This document shows, one piece after another, positions 12,427 to 19,899 of a stretch of DNA of 20,577 nt; the first letter of the stretch is position 1, and each line of letters starts with the position of its first letter. Position numbers and translations under genes: made by a program. The notes under the pieces are model-generated. The model did no database searches and was not told the origin of the DNA. It saw only the letters and a list, made by a program, of their open reading frames with translations. This DNA comes from a virus: IMG/VR virus record IMGVR_UViG_3300031963_004722, positions 1 to 20,577 of that record. One strand, written 5' to 3'.

Positions 12427-13676
12427 TATTCAACCCTTCCGGTTGCGGGATTAAACTTTCTTACGCCACGCCCAGTTTGTGTCGGCATGACGTTTAGCGG
12501 TCCAAGCTCATAAAGTGGAAGTAAATCACGGACTTCTGGGCTTGCGTTTTTACGCAAAACGTCTAACTGACGGCCATGCGATGCAATTCGGTAATTTGCG
12601 GTCTTTTCCATTGCCGTAAGCAGGGCTTGGACCTCCGGCGCGGTGAATTGGTCTAGTCGACCAGCCGCGGCACGTTGAATCAGCATCCGTTCGTTTTCGG
12701 TAATAGCACCCTGACCGCGCATTGCGGCGGCGGCAGAGAGTTCAAACTTGGCAAGACCCTGCATAGCAACCGCGGTACGCTCAAGTTGCTCTTTTGTGTC
12801 CTTACCAGTAATTCCGAGAGATGTAGCAATCTGAGCCACAGCCCTTGGAGCACTACTAAGTGGGCCAGCAAACACGCCTTGCTCAATAATTGGACGCAAC
12901 TCCGAGATATTTTGCAGAGTGCTTTGTGCTTCTTGAGCCTGTGTAAACGAATTGTCTAAACGCTCTGCCGCACCTTTTCCAAGAACCTCTCCGAGCTTTT
13001 TGTCGCCAGGCAAAGTGATGTTTGTAGATGGCGCACCAGCTTTTTTCTGCTGGGTTGTCCAATCTTGGTAACTCCCTTTGAACCCTTGATTAACCGCAAA
13101 GTTATATTCACGGATTGATGTAGGAATTTCTGTGGCACGAGGTTGGGTAAGTTCTAAGTATTTTTCTGGAGCAAACTCGGCGATAGCGGATAACAGACGC
13201 TCGCGGTCTACCGTGCGCTGAGTCTTTGGAGCCTCTGCAACTACGTCTTGCAGGGACATAGTTTCTAAACGCTCTGGTTCAATATTTGTTTGCTGACGCA
13301 ATACGTCTTGCACGGTTGGTTGCATTACAGTTGCACCGCTGACCGCTTGTTGGAACTGTTGCTGACGTTGACGCTGACGCTCTGCCTCTGCTTGGCGTGT
13401 CCGCATCTCCTGTATCTGCATCCCGCGCAGGGCATTTTGTAGCGTCTGGTCGAAAGACTGCTGGTATGCCTGAACGCCGACAGGACCGGCTTGGCCGATA
13501 ATTTGACCAAGACCAGGAGCACGTTGTCCGGGAGCACCACGGGAGGCTTGTAACAGACCTAAACTAAGGTTAAGTAGTCCGGCGTTTTCTGCGCGGCGTT
13601 GAGCTGCGGCTTCTTGTTCCGGAGTTAAAAGTCCGGCTGGCAAACCGCCACCGAGGATGTCTTGTAATGTAGCCAT
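12426..13676 (-). CDS. Putative internal virion / DNA ejection protein
   Basis: A 416-residue protein. The start (MATLQDILGGGLPAGLLTPEQ) and a QQSFDQTLQNALRG helix lead into a Gln/Arg-rich coiled-coil-like stretch (about 88-110, EMRTRQAEAERQRQRQQQFQ). The C-terminal half (about 235-370) is helical and contains GQGAITENERMLIQRAAAGR, a motif shared by phage internal virion proteins, ending with GVRKFNPATGRVE. There is no membrane segment. Gene order (neck proteins, ejection proteins, fibre) supports DNA-ejection function. It is coupled to the next gene by TAATG. Confidence 0.6.
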   Translation of the reverse strand: MATLQDILGGGLPAGLLTPEQEAAAQRRAENAGLLNLSLGLLQASRGAPGQRAPGLGQIIGQAGPVGVQAYQQSFDQTLQNALRGMQIQEMRTRQAEAERQRQRQQQFQQAVSGATVMQPTVQDVLRQQTNIEPERLETMSLQDVVAEAPKTQRTVDRERLLSAIAEFAPEKYLELTQPRATEIPTSIREYNFAVNQGFKGSYQDWTTQQKKAGAPSTNITLPGDKKLGEVLGKGAAERLDNSFTQAQEAQSTLQNISELRPIIEQGVFAGPLSSAPRAVAQIATSLGITGKDTKEQLERTAVAMQGLAKFELSAAAAMRGQGAITENERMLIQRAAAGRLDQFTAPEVQALLTAMEKTANYRIASHGRQLDVLRKNASPEVRDLLPLYELGPLNVMPTQTGRGVRKFNPATGRVE

Positions 13677-13678
13677 AG

Positions 13679-14566
13679 TTATCCTAAAAGACTAGTAAGG
13701 TTTACAGGTTGCGGCTGGAAACGTGTGCCAAGCAGTCCAGTTCCTCTTGCTCGTTGAGCTAAAAGACCAAGCAAACCAGAATAATCAATTGCGCCTTGCG
13801 GAACATTTGTTCCAATTTGGTTCGGAATTGCTTGTTGCTGTGGGGTTAGTAACTGTTTTGCTAGTTGTGCGCCTCTTATTGCTTCTTGGATTGAAAGCGT
13901 TTGTGGTGCGGCAAGTGGCGCGGCGGCAGTAGCACCGCCTAATAGATTTGTAGCCCCAACACCTGCCGCAGTTTCTCCTGCAAGGTTAGCTGCCGTACCA
14001 GGAGCGAATCCGGCTGCGGTAAGTGCTGCGGTTACATCTGCGGCAGGAGGTAATGCGGTTCCAAATCCAGCGGTTCCTACTGGACCAAACGACCCAAGCT
14101 CAGTTGTCGGACCAAGTGATATTGTTGGTGCGGCTGTTGGTGCAGTACTGATAGCGGTTTCAAATGCACTAGGAACAACTGCTGGAGATGCTGGAGGAAC
14201 TGTTCCTGAAGCTCCTTGATAAACCGAATCTGAGACAGCACCAAATCCCTCTGTCCCGGCTGCTGATTCAGTACCGCCAAATGGGCTTCCACCTGGAGAA
14301 CCAATGAGATACATCGTTCCAGCCGTTTGTAACCCACCCTGAACGGCTTCTTCAGGGCTTTCACCCTGAACTAAACCAGCAATTGTGTTTGCAATGCCAG
14401 CACCAGGAGCCCCGCCAATTGTCGCCCCAACAACGGTGGCAACAGCAGAAAGCGGGTCTTGAACGATGGGTTGGATAACCTTGTCGTCAATGAAGCTGCC
14501 GACGTCTTCTACAACGTCTACAGCCCCTTCAACAACATCTTCTACAAAACTCGCTGCTCCACTCAT
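13679..14566 (-). CDS. Ala/Gly/Pro-rich putative virion protein
   Basis: A 295-residue low-complexity protein with no recognised family. The N-terminus (SFVEDVVEGAVDVVEDVGSF) is an acidic amphipathic helix, followed by a Gly-zipper-like stretch (VATVVGATIGGAPGAGIANTIAGLVQG at about 43-69). The long Ala/Pro/Ser/Thr linker (about 95-220) is followed by a Gln-rich end and an LLG C-terminus. It lies among ejection-type genes, with an ATGA overlap to the 120-aa gene. Composition resembles membrane-active ejection proteins, so a minor virion role is likely but inferred. Confidence 0.55.
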   Translation of the reverse strand: MSGAASFVEDVVEGAVDVVEDVGSFIDDKVIQPIVQDPLSAVATVVGATIGGAPGAGIANTIAGLVQGESPEEAVQGGLQTAGTMYLIGSPGGSPFGGTESAAGTEGFGAVSDSVYQGASGTVPPASPAVVPSAFETAISTAPTAAPTISLGPTTELGSFGPVGTAGFGTALPPAADVTAALTAAGFAPGTAANLAGETAAGVGATNLLGGATAAAPLAAPQTLSIQEAIRGAQLAKQLLTPQQQAIPNQIGTNVPQGAIDYSGLLGLLAQRARGTGLLGTRFQPQPVNLTSLLG

Positions 14567-14925
14567 ACCATTGCCATCCAGTTGTATTCTGGTTTATCGG
14601 ATTGCTGGACCGGCACACCGACAGAGGTAAGCAATTGAATAATCTGCTGGTTGTCTGCGTTTCCGTATACGGCGTCTAAGTCCATTCCCCTGATTTGTTG
14701 CATAAATACCACAACGGCTTTTGCTAGGGCAAGAGGTTTGTCCTCGGTAAACAAATGCAGAGCAACATTCTTCTCCCCAATATCTTCTAGGAATAAAACA
14801 GAATTGCCGCTTTGCATGAGCTTGCCGTTTTTCTCCTGAACCATCTTGTAGATAACGCTCAGGATTGCGTTGGGGTCAAGACCGCGTTGTTCTGCGTCTG
14901 CCGCTATGATTTCTGATGGTTTCAT
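14563..14925 (-). CDS. 120-aa conserved phage protein, possibly GNAT-like
   Basis: A 120-residue alpha/beta protein. NGKLMQSGNSVLFLEDIGEKNVALHLFTEDKPLALAKAVVVFMQQI, then the YGNADNQQIIQLLTSVGVPV segment and NWM near the end, form a pattern I associate with a conserved gene found among the neck and ejection genes of P22-type environmental phages. Beta-hairpin then helix could fit a small GNAT-like fold, but no acetyl-CoA loop is certain. It is coupled by ATGA on both sides, so it is probably needed in step with the virion genes. Confidence 0.5.
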   Translation of the reverse strand: MKPSEIIAADAEQRGLDPNAILSVIYKMVQEKNGKLMQSGNSVLFLEDIGEKNVALHLFTEDKPLALAKAVVVFMQQIRGMDLDAVYGNADNQQIIQLLTSVGVPVQQSDKPEYNWMAMV

Positions 14926-15791
14926 CCTAATATCCCGCCTAAAACTGCGCCTGCACCAGCACCGTATACTGGATTAAATCCAAATACATTCCCCGCCAAA
15001 TATCCAAGACCTGCGCCGCCTAATGCAGAACCAATTGGATTGGTTTGTGCTTGCGGAATTGGAATGTTTGACGAACCCATCGGGCTACCGTAAACAGATG
15101 ACAGGAATCCTTGGAGTTGTTGGTAAGGCAGCATTTGATTAAATTGGAACCTCTGCATACTTTCCTGTAAAGGCTGGGCGGCGATTTGCTCTCTGGCTGC
15201 GCCTACTTGACTTAATGCTTGAGATGGCAGAAATGCAGACTGGAAGAATGATGGGGCTGCCTGGCCTAGCGCAGCTTGTGCAAGTTGAGCCTGCTGTTGG
15301 AGTCCGCGCTCTCGTGCGTAGTCTTGGCCTGCGACTGTAGCTGCAACGTCGCCTAAAGACCTGCCAAAGGCTTCTGTAGCCCGTGCTTGGGCTTGTTCCA
15401 TCGCACCTGAACCGTAACGACCTGCCCGACTAAACCCGCTTGCAATGGTCGGCATAACCGTCTGCTCGTATTGCTGAACCAGCGGTCGGGTAGCGGCTTG
15501 GATTAGTTGCTCGCGGAACGGAGAACCACCTAAAAACCCACCTGCCGCCGTAGTTCCGATTTGGCCTAGAGACTGCTGATAAGCCTGCTGTGCTTGCTGA
15601 AGTATTGGTGCGGCAAGCCTGGCAGCTTCTTCTTGTTGGGTAAGGGCGGCGAGAGTCTGCTCGCTAGGAGAGACAAAGGTTTGCCCGGTAAAAAATGTAG
15701 GCTGCGGACCCGTTAAGAATAGCTCTTGAGCACGTTTTAATCCTGTCTCAAGATACGGTAGTAATGCTGGGTCAATTCTTGATTCTGCCAT
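14922..15791 (-). CDS. Putative ejection/internal virion protein
   Basis: A 289-residue Gln/Ala-rich helical protein. The core segment SGFSRAGRYGSGAMEQAQAR...FGRSLGD.AA...YARERGLQ (about 117-165) is shared by a family of phage internal or tail-associated proteins encoded next to gp10-like genes. The C-terminal 40 residues are a Gly-zipper-like hydrophobic region (SALGGAGLGYLAGNVFGFNPVYGAGAGAVLGG), able to enter a membrane. There is no signal peptide. Gene order fits a P22 gp7/gp20-type ejection protein, though sequence alone does not prove ejection. Confidence 0.6.
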   Translation of the reverse strand: MAESRIDPALLPYLETGLKRAQELFLTGPQPTFFTGQTFVSPSEQTLAALTQQEEAARLAAPILQQAQQAYQQSLGQIGTTAAGGFLGGSPFREQLIQAATRPLVQQYEQTVMPTIASGFSRAGRYGSGAMEQAQARATEAFGRSLGDVAATVAGQDYARERGLQQQAQLAQAALGQAAPSFFQSAFLPSQALSQVGAAREQIAAQPLQESMQRFQFNQMLPYQQLQGFLSSVYGSPMGSSNIPIPQAQTNPIGSALGGAGLGYLAGNVFGFNPVYGAGAGAVLGGILG

Positions 15792-15795
15792 GATT

Positions 15796-16596
15796 TTATC
15801 CCACTAGAATATAAGCGTAAGTTTTGTCTGCCGTTGAGTTGGCAAAGTGTGTAATTGTTGCCTGCCCTTGCTGTTGGGCAGAGACGTAAATGTTCGAGTA
15901 CGTTGCCGGTGCTACATAGTTAACCGTGAGAATTACCGACGGAGTTGCGGGTCTGGTCGGGCTGGTTTGCGCGGCTAAGTGTTCAATCTTGCAGTCTGAG
16001 TCCGTAGATGCCCACGCTAGTTGCACATAATCATCTGCTTGAAGTTCTATAAAGAAATTAAGCGCGGCAATTAAATGCCCGTCAGTCCCACCGTGGCTGT
16101 TAGGTACAGAAAACTTGCTGTTACTGCCAGCGACGTTAGACGCTGCACCGCCTCCGCTACCCTTCTTAAACCACACATCCACGTCTTGAATGGAAACGTC
16201 TGCGTTGGCAAACTGAATACTGAACGCAATGTTATATATCCCGTAGGACTTGACCCGAACCTTGTTGGTACTCTCTACCGAAACCCCGTTAGAGTAGTCG
16301 GTGGTGTCGTAAGAAATAATGTACTCGTTGGTGGTCGTCGTGGCCACCTGGTCAGTCGTGTCCTGAAACGCACCGTATGGCGCAGAGTCAAGTTCTGCCG
16401 CGTCCGAGAACGGTATAAGTACGATTTTTGTATCTACAGAAATGCGCTCGTCAACCAGACTTGTGGTGGTAGCGTTTCCTGTGTTTAGCGTGACAGTCCC
16501 TGTATTGTTGGACTTGCCGTTCATCAGGTTGTTGACTACCTCGGAAATCTCCCGTGGGGTGGCTCCAGAGTAGTTAAGTACCCGAAACATCGTCAT
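15796..16596 (-). CDS. Jelly-roll (C1q/TNF-like) minor virion protein
   Basis: A 266-residue mainly beta protein. The N-terminus (SGATPREISEVVNNLMNGKS) and TGTVTLNTGNATTTSLVDE are widely shared among phage structural proteins. The middle (about 75-230) reads like a C1q/TNF jelly roll: AFQDTTDQVATTTTN, a DTTDYSNGVSV strand, YGIYNIAFSIQF, VDVWFKKG, LNFFIELQADDYVQLAW. The conserved tail FANSTADKTYAYILVG closes it. The start overlaps the gp10-like stop (ATGACGATG; ATG 16596 or 16590). Such domains often form trimers on capsid or tail surfaces, so a decoration or short-fibre role is plausible but inferred. Confidence 0.6.
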   Translation of the reverse strand: MTMFRVLNYSGATPREISEVVNNLMNGKSNNTGTVTLNTGNATTTSLVDERISVDTKIVLIPFSDAAELDSAPYGAFQDTTDQVATTTTNEYIISYDTTDYSNGVSVESTNKVRVKSYGIYNIAFSIQFANADVSIQDVDVWFKKGSGGGAASNVAGSNSKFSVPNSHGGTDGHLIAALNFFIELQADDYVQLAWASTDSDCKIEHLAAQTSPTRPATPSVILTVNYVAPATYSNIYVSAQQQGQATITHFANSTADKTYAYILVG

Positions 16597-18023
16597 CTTG
16601 TGCCTGCCACCTGAATCTCAATATCCATCCCAATAGCGGAGGACCAGTTATCTCCTGAAGGCTGGGTCCGAACCCGGTGATAACGTCCGTAAGAACGCAC
16701 ACCCACCCGATTTTCAGAGCTTGCCGCAGTTACAGCGGAGAACGATACGACCTCGTTTAGACGTTGTCTAGACGTCACCGCGATGCTTGCAGAGCCGTTA
16801 TCCACAATGGGTTTGACCATCGTAATCATGGACTGATTTGCGCCGGTCTCAATGTCCGATGTGTCAATCAGCGCAGTTTTTGGAGGGCCGGTAAAGGTGA
16901 TGATTTTGGTGGCTTTTGTGCCAGCCAATTGTAGGTCACCGCCCACCCAAAGTCTAGAATCTAGCGGGGTTTGTAAAGCATCAATACTTGCGCTGAAGCT
17001 ATCTAGCCCTTCCAAGGTAACTCCAGGAGTAGAACTAGACGCAATCCTGTCGACTGCCGTGTCTGCGTATGCCCAGCGTTTAGTTGGAACGTGGTACATG
17101 AGAATCCGGTAAGTTAAGTCTGTACACGGATACCCGAACATAACTAGATTTTTAACAGGGTCTACAGCCGTGGACATTTGGTCCAAAACTGAGATTCGAG
17201 CCGTGTTAAAGAAGTACCTATTGACCTTCTCCGCGCCGATATTTACGACATTCTGGCCGTCACAGGCGTAGAACCCGTCATTGGACAGGAAGTAAGTAAC
17301 CCCTTGCCATTGGATAACGGAGTTGGATTCCAAACAGCCTAGATTTCTAGAGATGTTGTCAAACTGAAATATCAGCGGCGTTCCAACATAAGACATCCGA
17401 TACAGACTGCGGTCCATCAGGACTAGACCAAACTCGCCTCCGGTAATACCTTGAACCCTGCCACCGTCAGGAATGTCCTGAAAGTCAGCTTGGGTAGTGC
17501 CGGAAGATGCCCAGGTCGTCTCATTGTTAATCCCAGACCATTGGACGCGATTCTGATAAGACGTCTGGTAGCCGGAGACCACAAAGTCCCGCACCACACT
17601 TACGAATCTTGCTTTAGGAGCGTCGGAAGCCAGGTTTGTGAAACTACCCGTAGTCGTTAAGTCATAGGCTTGCAGGGTATGCGCTTCGGTAGCTGCAATC
17701 AACTTATTTCCAAACTGAGTAAATTTCCACGAGACGGCGTTGGTATAGGTTGTGGCCGATACGTCATCCATCGAGAAGTCCGAGGAATCCAAGCGGAAGA
17801 GCTTTGTAGTCCCAGCCGCAAAGACTCGGGTGTCTCCGTTTGTGTCCCTGGCGGCTACGACGTTGGTCAGATTCTGACTAGCGGCGTCCGAGTAATCTTC
17901 CTCGTTCGGAAAAGGACCATACCCGACAGCGCGGGGATAGCAGTTCTTGGCTGTCGTAAGAGCACCAATCACCCCAGGCTGGTCCGGCAGCCATTCTCCA
18001 AAATTTACCCTAGACGTTGCCAT
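16593..18023 (-). CDS. P22 gp10-like neck / DNA-stabilisation protein
   Basis: A 476-residue protein resembling the gp10-type tail accessory family, which in P22 attaches below the gp4 adaptor and closes the packaged head. The N-terminus (FGEWLPDQPGVIGALTTAKN, YPRAVGYGPFPNE) is typical, followed by beta-propeller-like blades: VVAARDTNGDTRVFAAGTTK, FGNKLIAATEAHTLQAYDL, VRDFVVSGYQTSYQNRVQWS, FGLVLMDRSLYRM, GVTYFLSNDGFYACDGQ. Residues 336-359 carry a module repeated in the neighbouring repeat protein. Residues 400-476 look like a separate beta domain. ATG 18023 has GGGAA 8-9 bases before it and overlaps the repeat protein gene by 19 bases. Confidence 0.75.
   Translation of the reverse strand: MATSRVNFGEWLPDQPGVIGALTTAKNCYPRAVGYGPFPNEEDYSDAASQNLTNVVAARDTNGDTRVFAAGTTKLFRLDSSDFSMDDVSATTYTNAVSWKFTQFGNKLIAATEAHTLQAYDLTTTGSFTNLASDAPKARFVSVVRDFVVSGYQTSYQNRVQWSGINNETTWASSGTTQADFQDIPDGGRVQGITGGEFGLVLMDRSLYRMSYVGTPLIFQFDNISRNLGCLESNSVIQWQGVTYFLSNDGFYACDGQNVVNIGAEKVNRYFFNTARISVLDQMSTAVDPVKNLVMFGYPCTDLTYRILMYHVPTKRWAYADTAVDRIASSSTPGVTLEGLDSFSASIDALQTPLDSRLWVGGDLQLAGTKATKIITFTGPPKTALIDTSDIETGANQSMITMVKPIVDNGSASIAVTSRQRLNEVVSFSAVTAASSENRVGVRSYGRYHRVRTQPSGDNWSSAIGMDIEIQVAGTR
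16947..17018 (-). repeat. 24-residue module shared with the adjacent gene, copy in gp10-like
   Basis: Codes for residues 336-359 of the gp10-like protein (TLEGLDSFSASIDAL, then LDS..W). Sixteen of 24 residues match residues 8-31 of the repeat protein encoded at 18797-18868, without a gap. The DNA also keeps short identical words (GAATCTAG, GTAAAGCATC on the + strand). Confidence 0.7.
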
Positions 18024-18889
18024 GAATTATTCCCAGAAGTCTGTGTGGTCCAAGTGTCGCTAATGATTGCTGTGTCCGACCAAGTATTCGGGCTAGCAGT
18101 AACGACCGTCCATGTGTCTGATTGTTCTGTTGCAGCGGTCCATGTTCCAACATCGTCTGCAACAACTACCCATTCTTCGCCAAACTTATAAAGTGTCGCA
18201 ACGATATTTGCGTTTGCAACAATGCTTGCAATACCGCTGGCAGTAAAGTTTGCTGCCGCAGTCATGTCTCCAGAAGAGAGCACGAAGGCGATGACGCTTT
18301 GCTCGGTTACTGCCGTGGCCGACATAGAACCCGTGGCAGTTATAGCACCCGCTACAACCCGAAGTCTGTCTGCGGCTGTGGTAACAGTAGCGGAGGCACT
18401 AACAACGGCACTAGCGGCCAAAATACGGCTTGCATCGGCAGTTACAGACCCAGAAGAGCTTATCTGCCCTGTTACGGTCCTAAGTCGTGTGGCGGCTGAC
18501 ACCACATCCGAAGCGGCTGTAATGCTACCGTCGGCAAGTCTTACGCGAATCCCGTCTGCTTGTACTACCCCGAAGGCAGAGATGTCTCCTGCTCCGAAAG
18601 TCGTCTTTGTTCCGTCTGCTAACACGACACCGGCGGCGGCGACTGCGCCGTCTACGGTCCGAGTCCTATCGCCTGCCGATACTACGGTGGCGGTAGCGGA
18701 AACCGTTCCGCTTACTACAAATGTGGCGTTGATACTACTTGTGACTAATCCTGTGCTGCTGATTTGCCCGTTTCCGTATCGAAAGCAGGCGGTGTCCCAT
18801 ACGCTTGAATCTAGGCTAAACGGTAAAGCATCTATGGACGAAGAGAACTGGTCGAGTTGCTCTAGCGTCCACGGTCCGCATTGGTCCAT
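18005..18889 (-). CDS. Virion protein of exact 20-aa and 10-aa repeats
   Basis: A 294-residue repeat protein between the Gp80-like and gp10-like genes. Residues 8-31 hold a module also found in the gp10-like protein. Residues 41-240 are ten consecutive units of exactly 20 residues with no indel: G at 41, 61, 81, 101, 121, 141 and 181 (Ala at 161, 201, 221), then an (I/V)(S/T)A.G.V pattern and .AD..R.R(T/L)V. Residues 240-290 switch to a 10-residue period with Trp at 240, 250, 260, 270, 280 and 290. This implies a regular beta-solenoid or trimeric beta fibre. No Cys pairs or enzyme motif is seen. Between adaptor and gp10 genes, it may be a neck fibre or needle-like part; this is inferred. No family is recognised for the repeats. 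Confidence 0.7.
   Translation of the reverse strand: MDQCGPWTLEQLDQFSSSIDALPFSLDSSVWDTACFRYGNGQISSTGLVTSSINATFVVSGTVSATATVVSAGDRTRTVDGAVAAAGVVLADGTKTTFGAGDISAFGVVQADGIRVRLADGSITAASDVVSAATRLRTVTGQISSSGSVTADASRILAASAVVSASATVTTAADRLRVVAGAITATGSMSATAVTEQSVIAFVLSSGDMTAAANFTASGIASIVANANIVATLYKFGEEWVVVADDVGTWTAATEQSDTWTVVTASPNTWSDTAIISDTWTTQTSGNNSWQRLG
18020..18178 (-). repeat. Trp repeats with exact 10-residue period
   Basis: Codes for residues 238-290 of the repeat protein. Trp falls at 240, 250, 260, 270, 280 and 290, mostly as (D/N/G)TW(T/S), a 30-base period with little DNA identity. The last codons overlap the gp10-like start. Confidence 0.85.
18170..18769 (-). repeat. Ten 20-residue (60-base) repeats
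   Basis: Ten in-register 60-base units coding residues 41-240. Units 1-8 are clear; the last two are diverged but keep the length. DNA identity between units is low, so they are old protein-level repeats rather than recent tandem copies. Confidence 0.85.
18797..18868 (-). repeat. 24-residue module shared with gp10-like, copy in repeat protein
   Basis: Codes for residues 8-31 of the repeat protein (TLEQLDQFSSSIDAL, then LDS..W), matching 16 of 24 residues of 336-359 in the gp10-like protein (16947-17018). Confidence 0.7.
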
Positions 18890-19275
18890 TAGTCCAGGGT
18901 AACGGTGAGGTTGCCAGAAGAGACTTTCAGGATGTCGCCGGTCTCAATGGTCTTAGACGTTGTGAGAGCCGTATACATCAGGAGATTTCCTGTGGATAAG
19001 GCATCGAAAATCCCAACGTGGGAGATGGTTCCCCAAGTACCAGTAGCCTGCGGGAAGGTGACATCTGCGGAAGATGTGGTGATTCCCGTGGAAGCTGTGG
19101 TTACAGATAAAACCTGTCGGGCATAGGAGCCACCCGAGACCTCTGTACCGCCACCAGTATCGCTAGGAGCTGCGGTAAAGAGTCCTAGATAAGCAGTAGT
19201 AGGAGATGTGTAAGAGACGTTTTTCAGGACATGGTCAAGAATCTTGTCCTCTAGATAGTTCGTAAATTCGGCCAT
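18889..19275 (-). CDS. Gp80-like phage tail protein
   Basis: A 128-residue small beta-rich protein of the type annotated as phage tail fiber protein (Gp80-like). FTNYLEDKILDHVL at the N-terminus, TTAYLGLFTAAPSDTGGGTEVSGGSYARQ, ADVTFPQATGTWGTISHVGIFD and LLMYTALTTSKTIETGDILK make the full family pattern at normal length. The function is not established; it is usually found with neck or tail genes. Its stop shares a base with the repeat protein start (TAATG), and it begins 4 bases after the adaptor stop. Confidence 0.75.
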   Translation of the reverse strand: MAEFTNYLEDKILDHVLKNVSYTSPTTAYLGLFTAAPSDTGGGTEVSGGSYARQVLSVTTASTGITTSSADVTFPQATGTWGTISHVGIFDALSTGNLLMYTALTTSKTIETGDILKVSSGNLTVTLD

Positions 19276-19278
19276 TTT

Positions 19279-19899
19279 TTACCTCGTGGTTACGGTCATT
19301 ACTAATGGAACGCCTGCAAATTCTGATTCTTCATCAGACGTATTTATGCGGGTGATGGATTGGTTGTAAAGGCTGGACCAAGTTTGAGTGCGAGCATCGT
19401 TCATAAGATACGGCTCGGCTTCCAAGAGACTTCCGTAGAGAAGGGCGTCTGGGTAGTTAGCCATGAACTCGTTGCTCGTGTTGCTATCAGAAAGTGCTAT
19501 CGGCTTGTAGTAGTAAAGCATCTGCACGACATACGCAGAATCTGGTTTGGGAGCGAACTCAAACTCGTTGGACCGCAAGGTATAAAAGACGGGTAGACCT
19601 TGTTCGTCAGCCCGTGAGTTGGCAGAAAACGCACTCGGGGAAAGATACGAGACTACTGTTCTTGGAGTGCCTTGCAGGTATACGTCGCGGATTGCTAAGA
19701 AATCTGATGGGAGACCGACTGTTGCGTCTCCTGCTGTCATGGTTGCGGTTGCTGTTTTGAGCATCCGGCGGGTCCGAATATCACGAGACAGACGGAGTTC
19801 GGCCAGCGTAATAAAGTCGGGAATCTGGCTCGTCAGGTCGCTCCGTCCGAGGTAATTCGCAACGCTAGTCTTGAGGTCGCTGTATGTTGCTAGGCTCAT
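19279..19899 (-). CDS. gp4-like head-tail adaptor
   Basis: Adaptor protein that joins the portal to the tail, resembling P22 gp4/SU10-type adaptors. From ATG 19899 it has 206 residues; ATG 19947 would add 16 residues not typical of the family and has no better ribosome binding site. MSLATYSDLKTSVANYLGRS, DFITLAELRLSRDIRTR and the LPSDFLAIRDVYLQG segment, then YYKPIALSDSNTSNEF and YPDALLYGSLLEAEPYL, follow the family order. The N-terminus overlaps the glycosyltransferase gene by 35 bases. It supports a podovirus-type neck and predicts portal and capsid genes beyond the right edge. Confidence 0.75.
   Translation of the reverse strand: MSLATYSDLKTSVANYLGRSDLTSQIPDFITLAELRLSRDIRTRRMLKTATATMTAGDATVGLPSDFLAIRDVYLQGTPRTVVSYLSPSAFSANSRADEQGLPVFYTLRSNEFEFAPKPDSAYVVQMLYYYKPIALSDSNTSNEFMANYPDALLYGSLLEAEPYLMNDARTQTWSSLYNQSITRINTSDEESEFAGVPLVMTVTTR

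Noticed and set aside
18222-18902. 226-codon open frame on the + strand across the repeat protein
   Set aside because: It mirrors the periodic Ala/Ser/Thr/Val coding of the - strand gene, has low-complexity Ala/Val/Pro composition and no ribosome binding site, and would break the coupled - strand operon.
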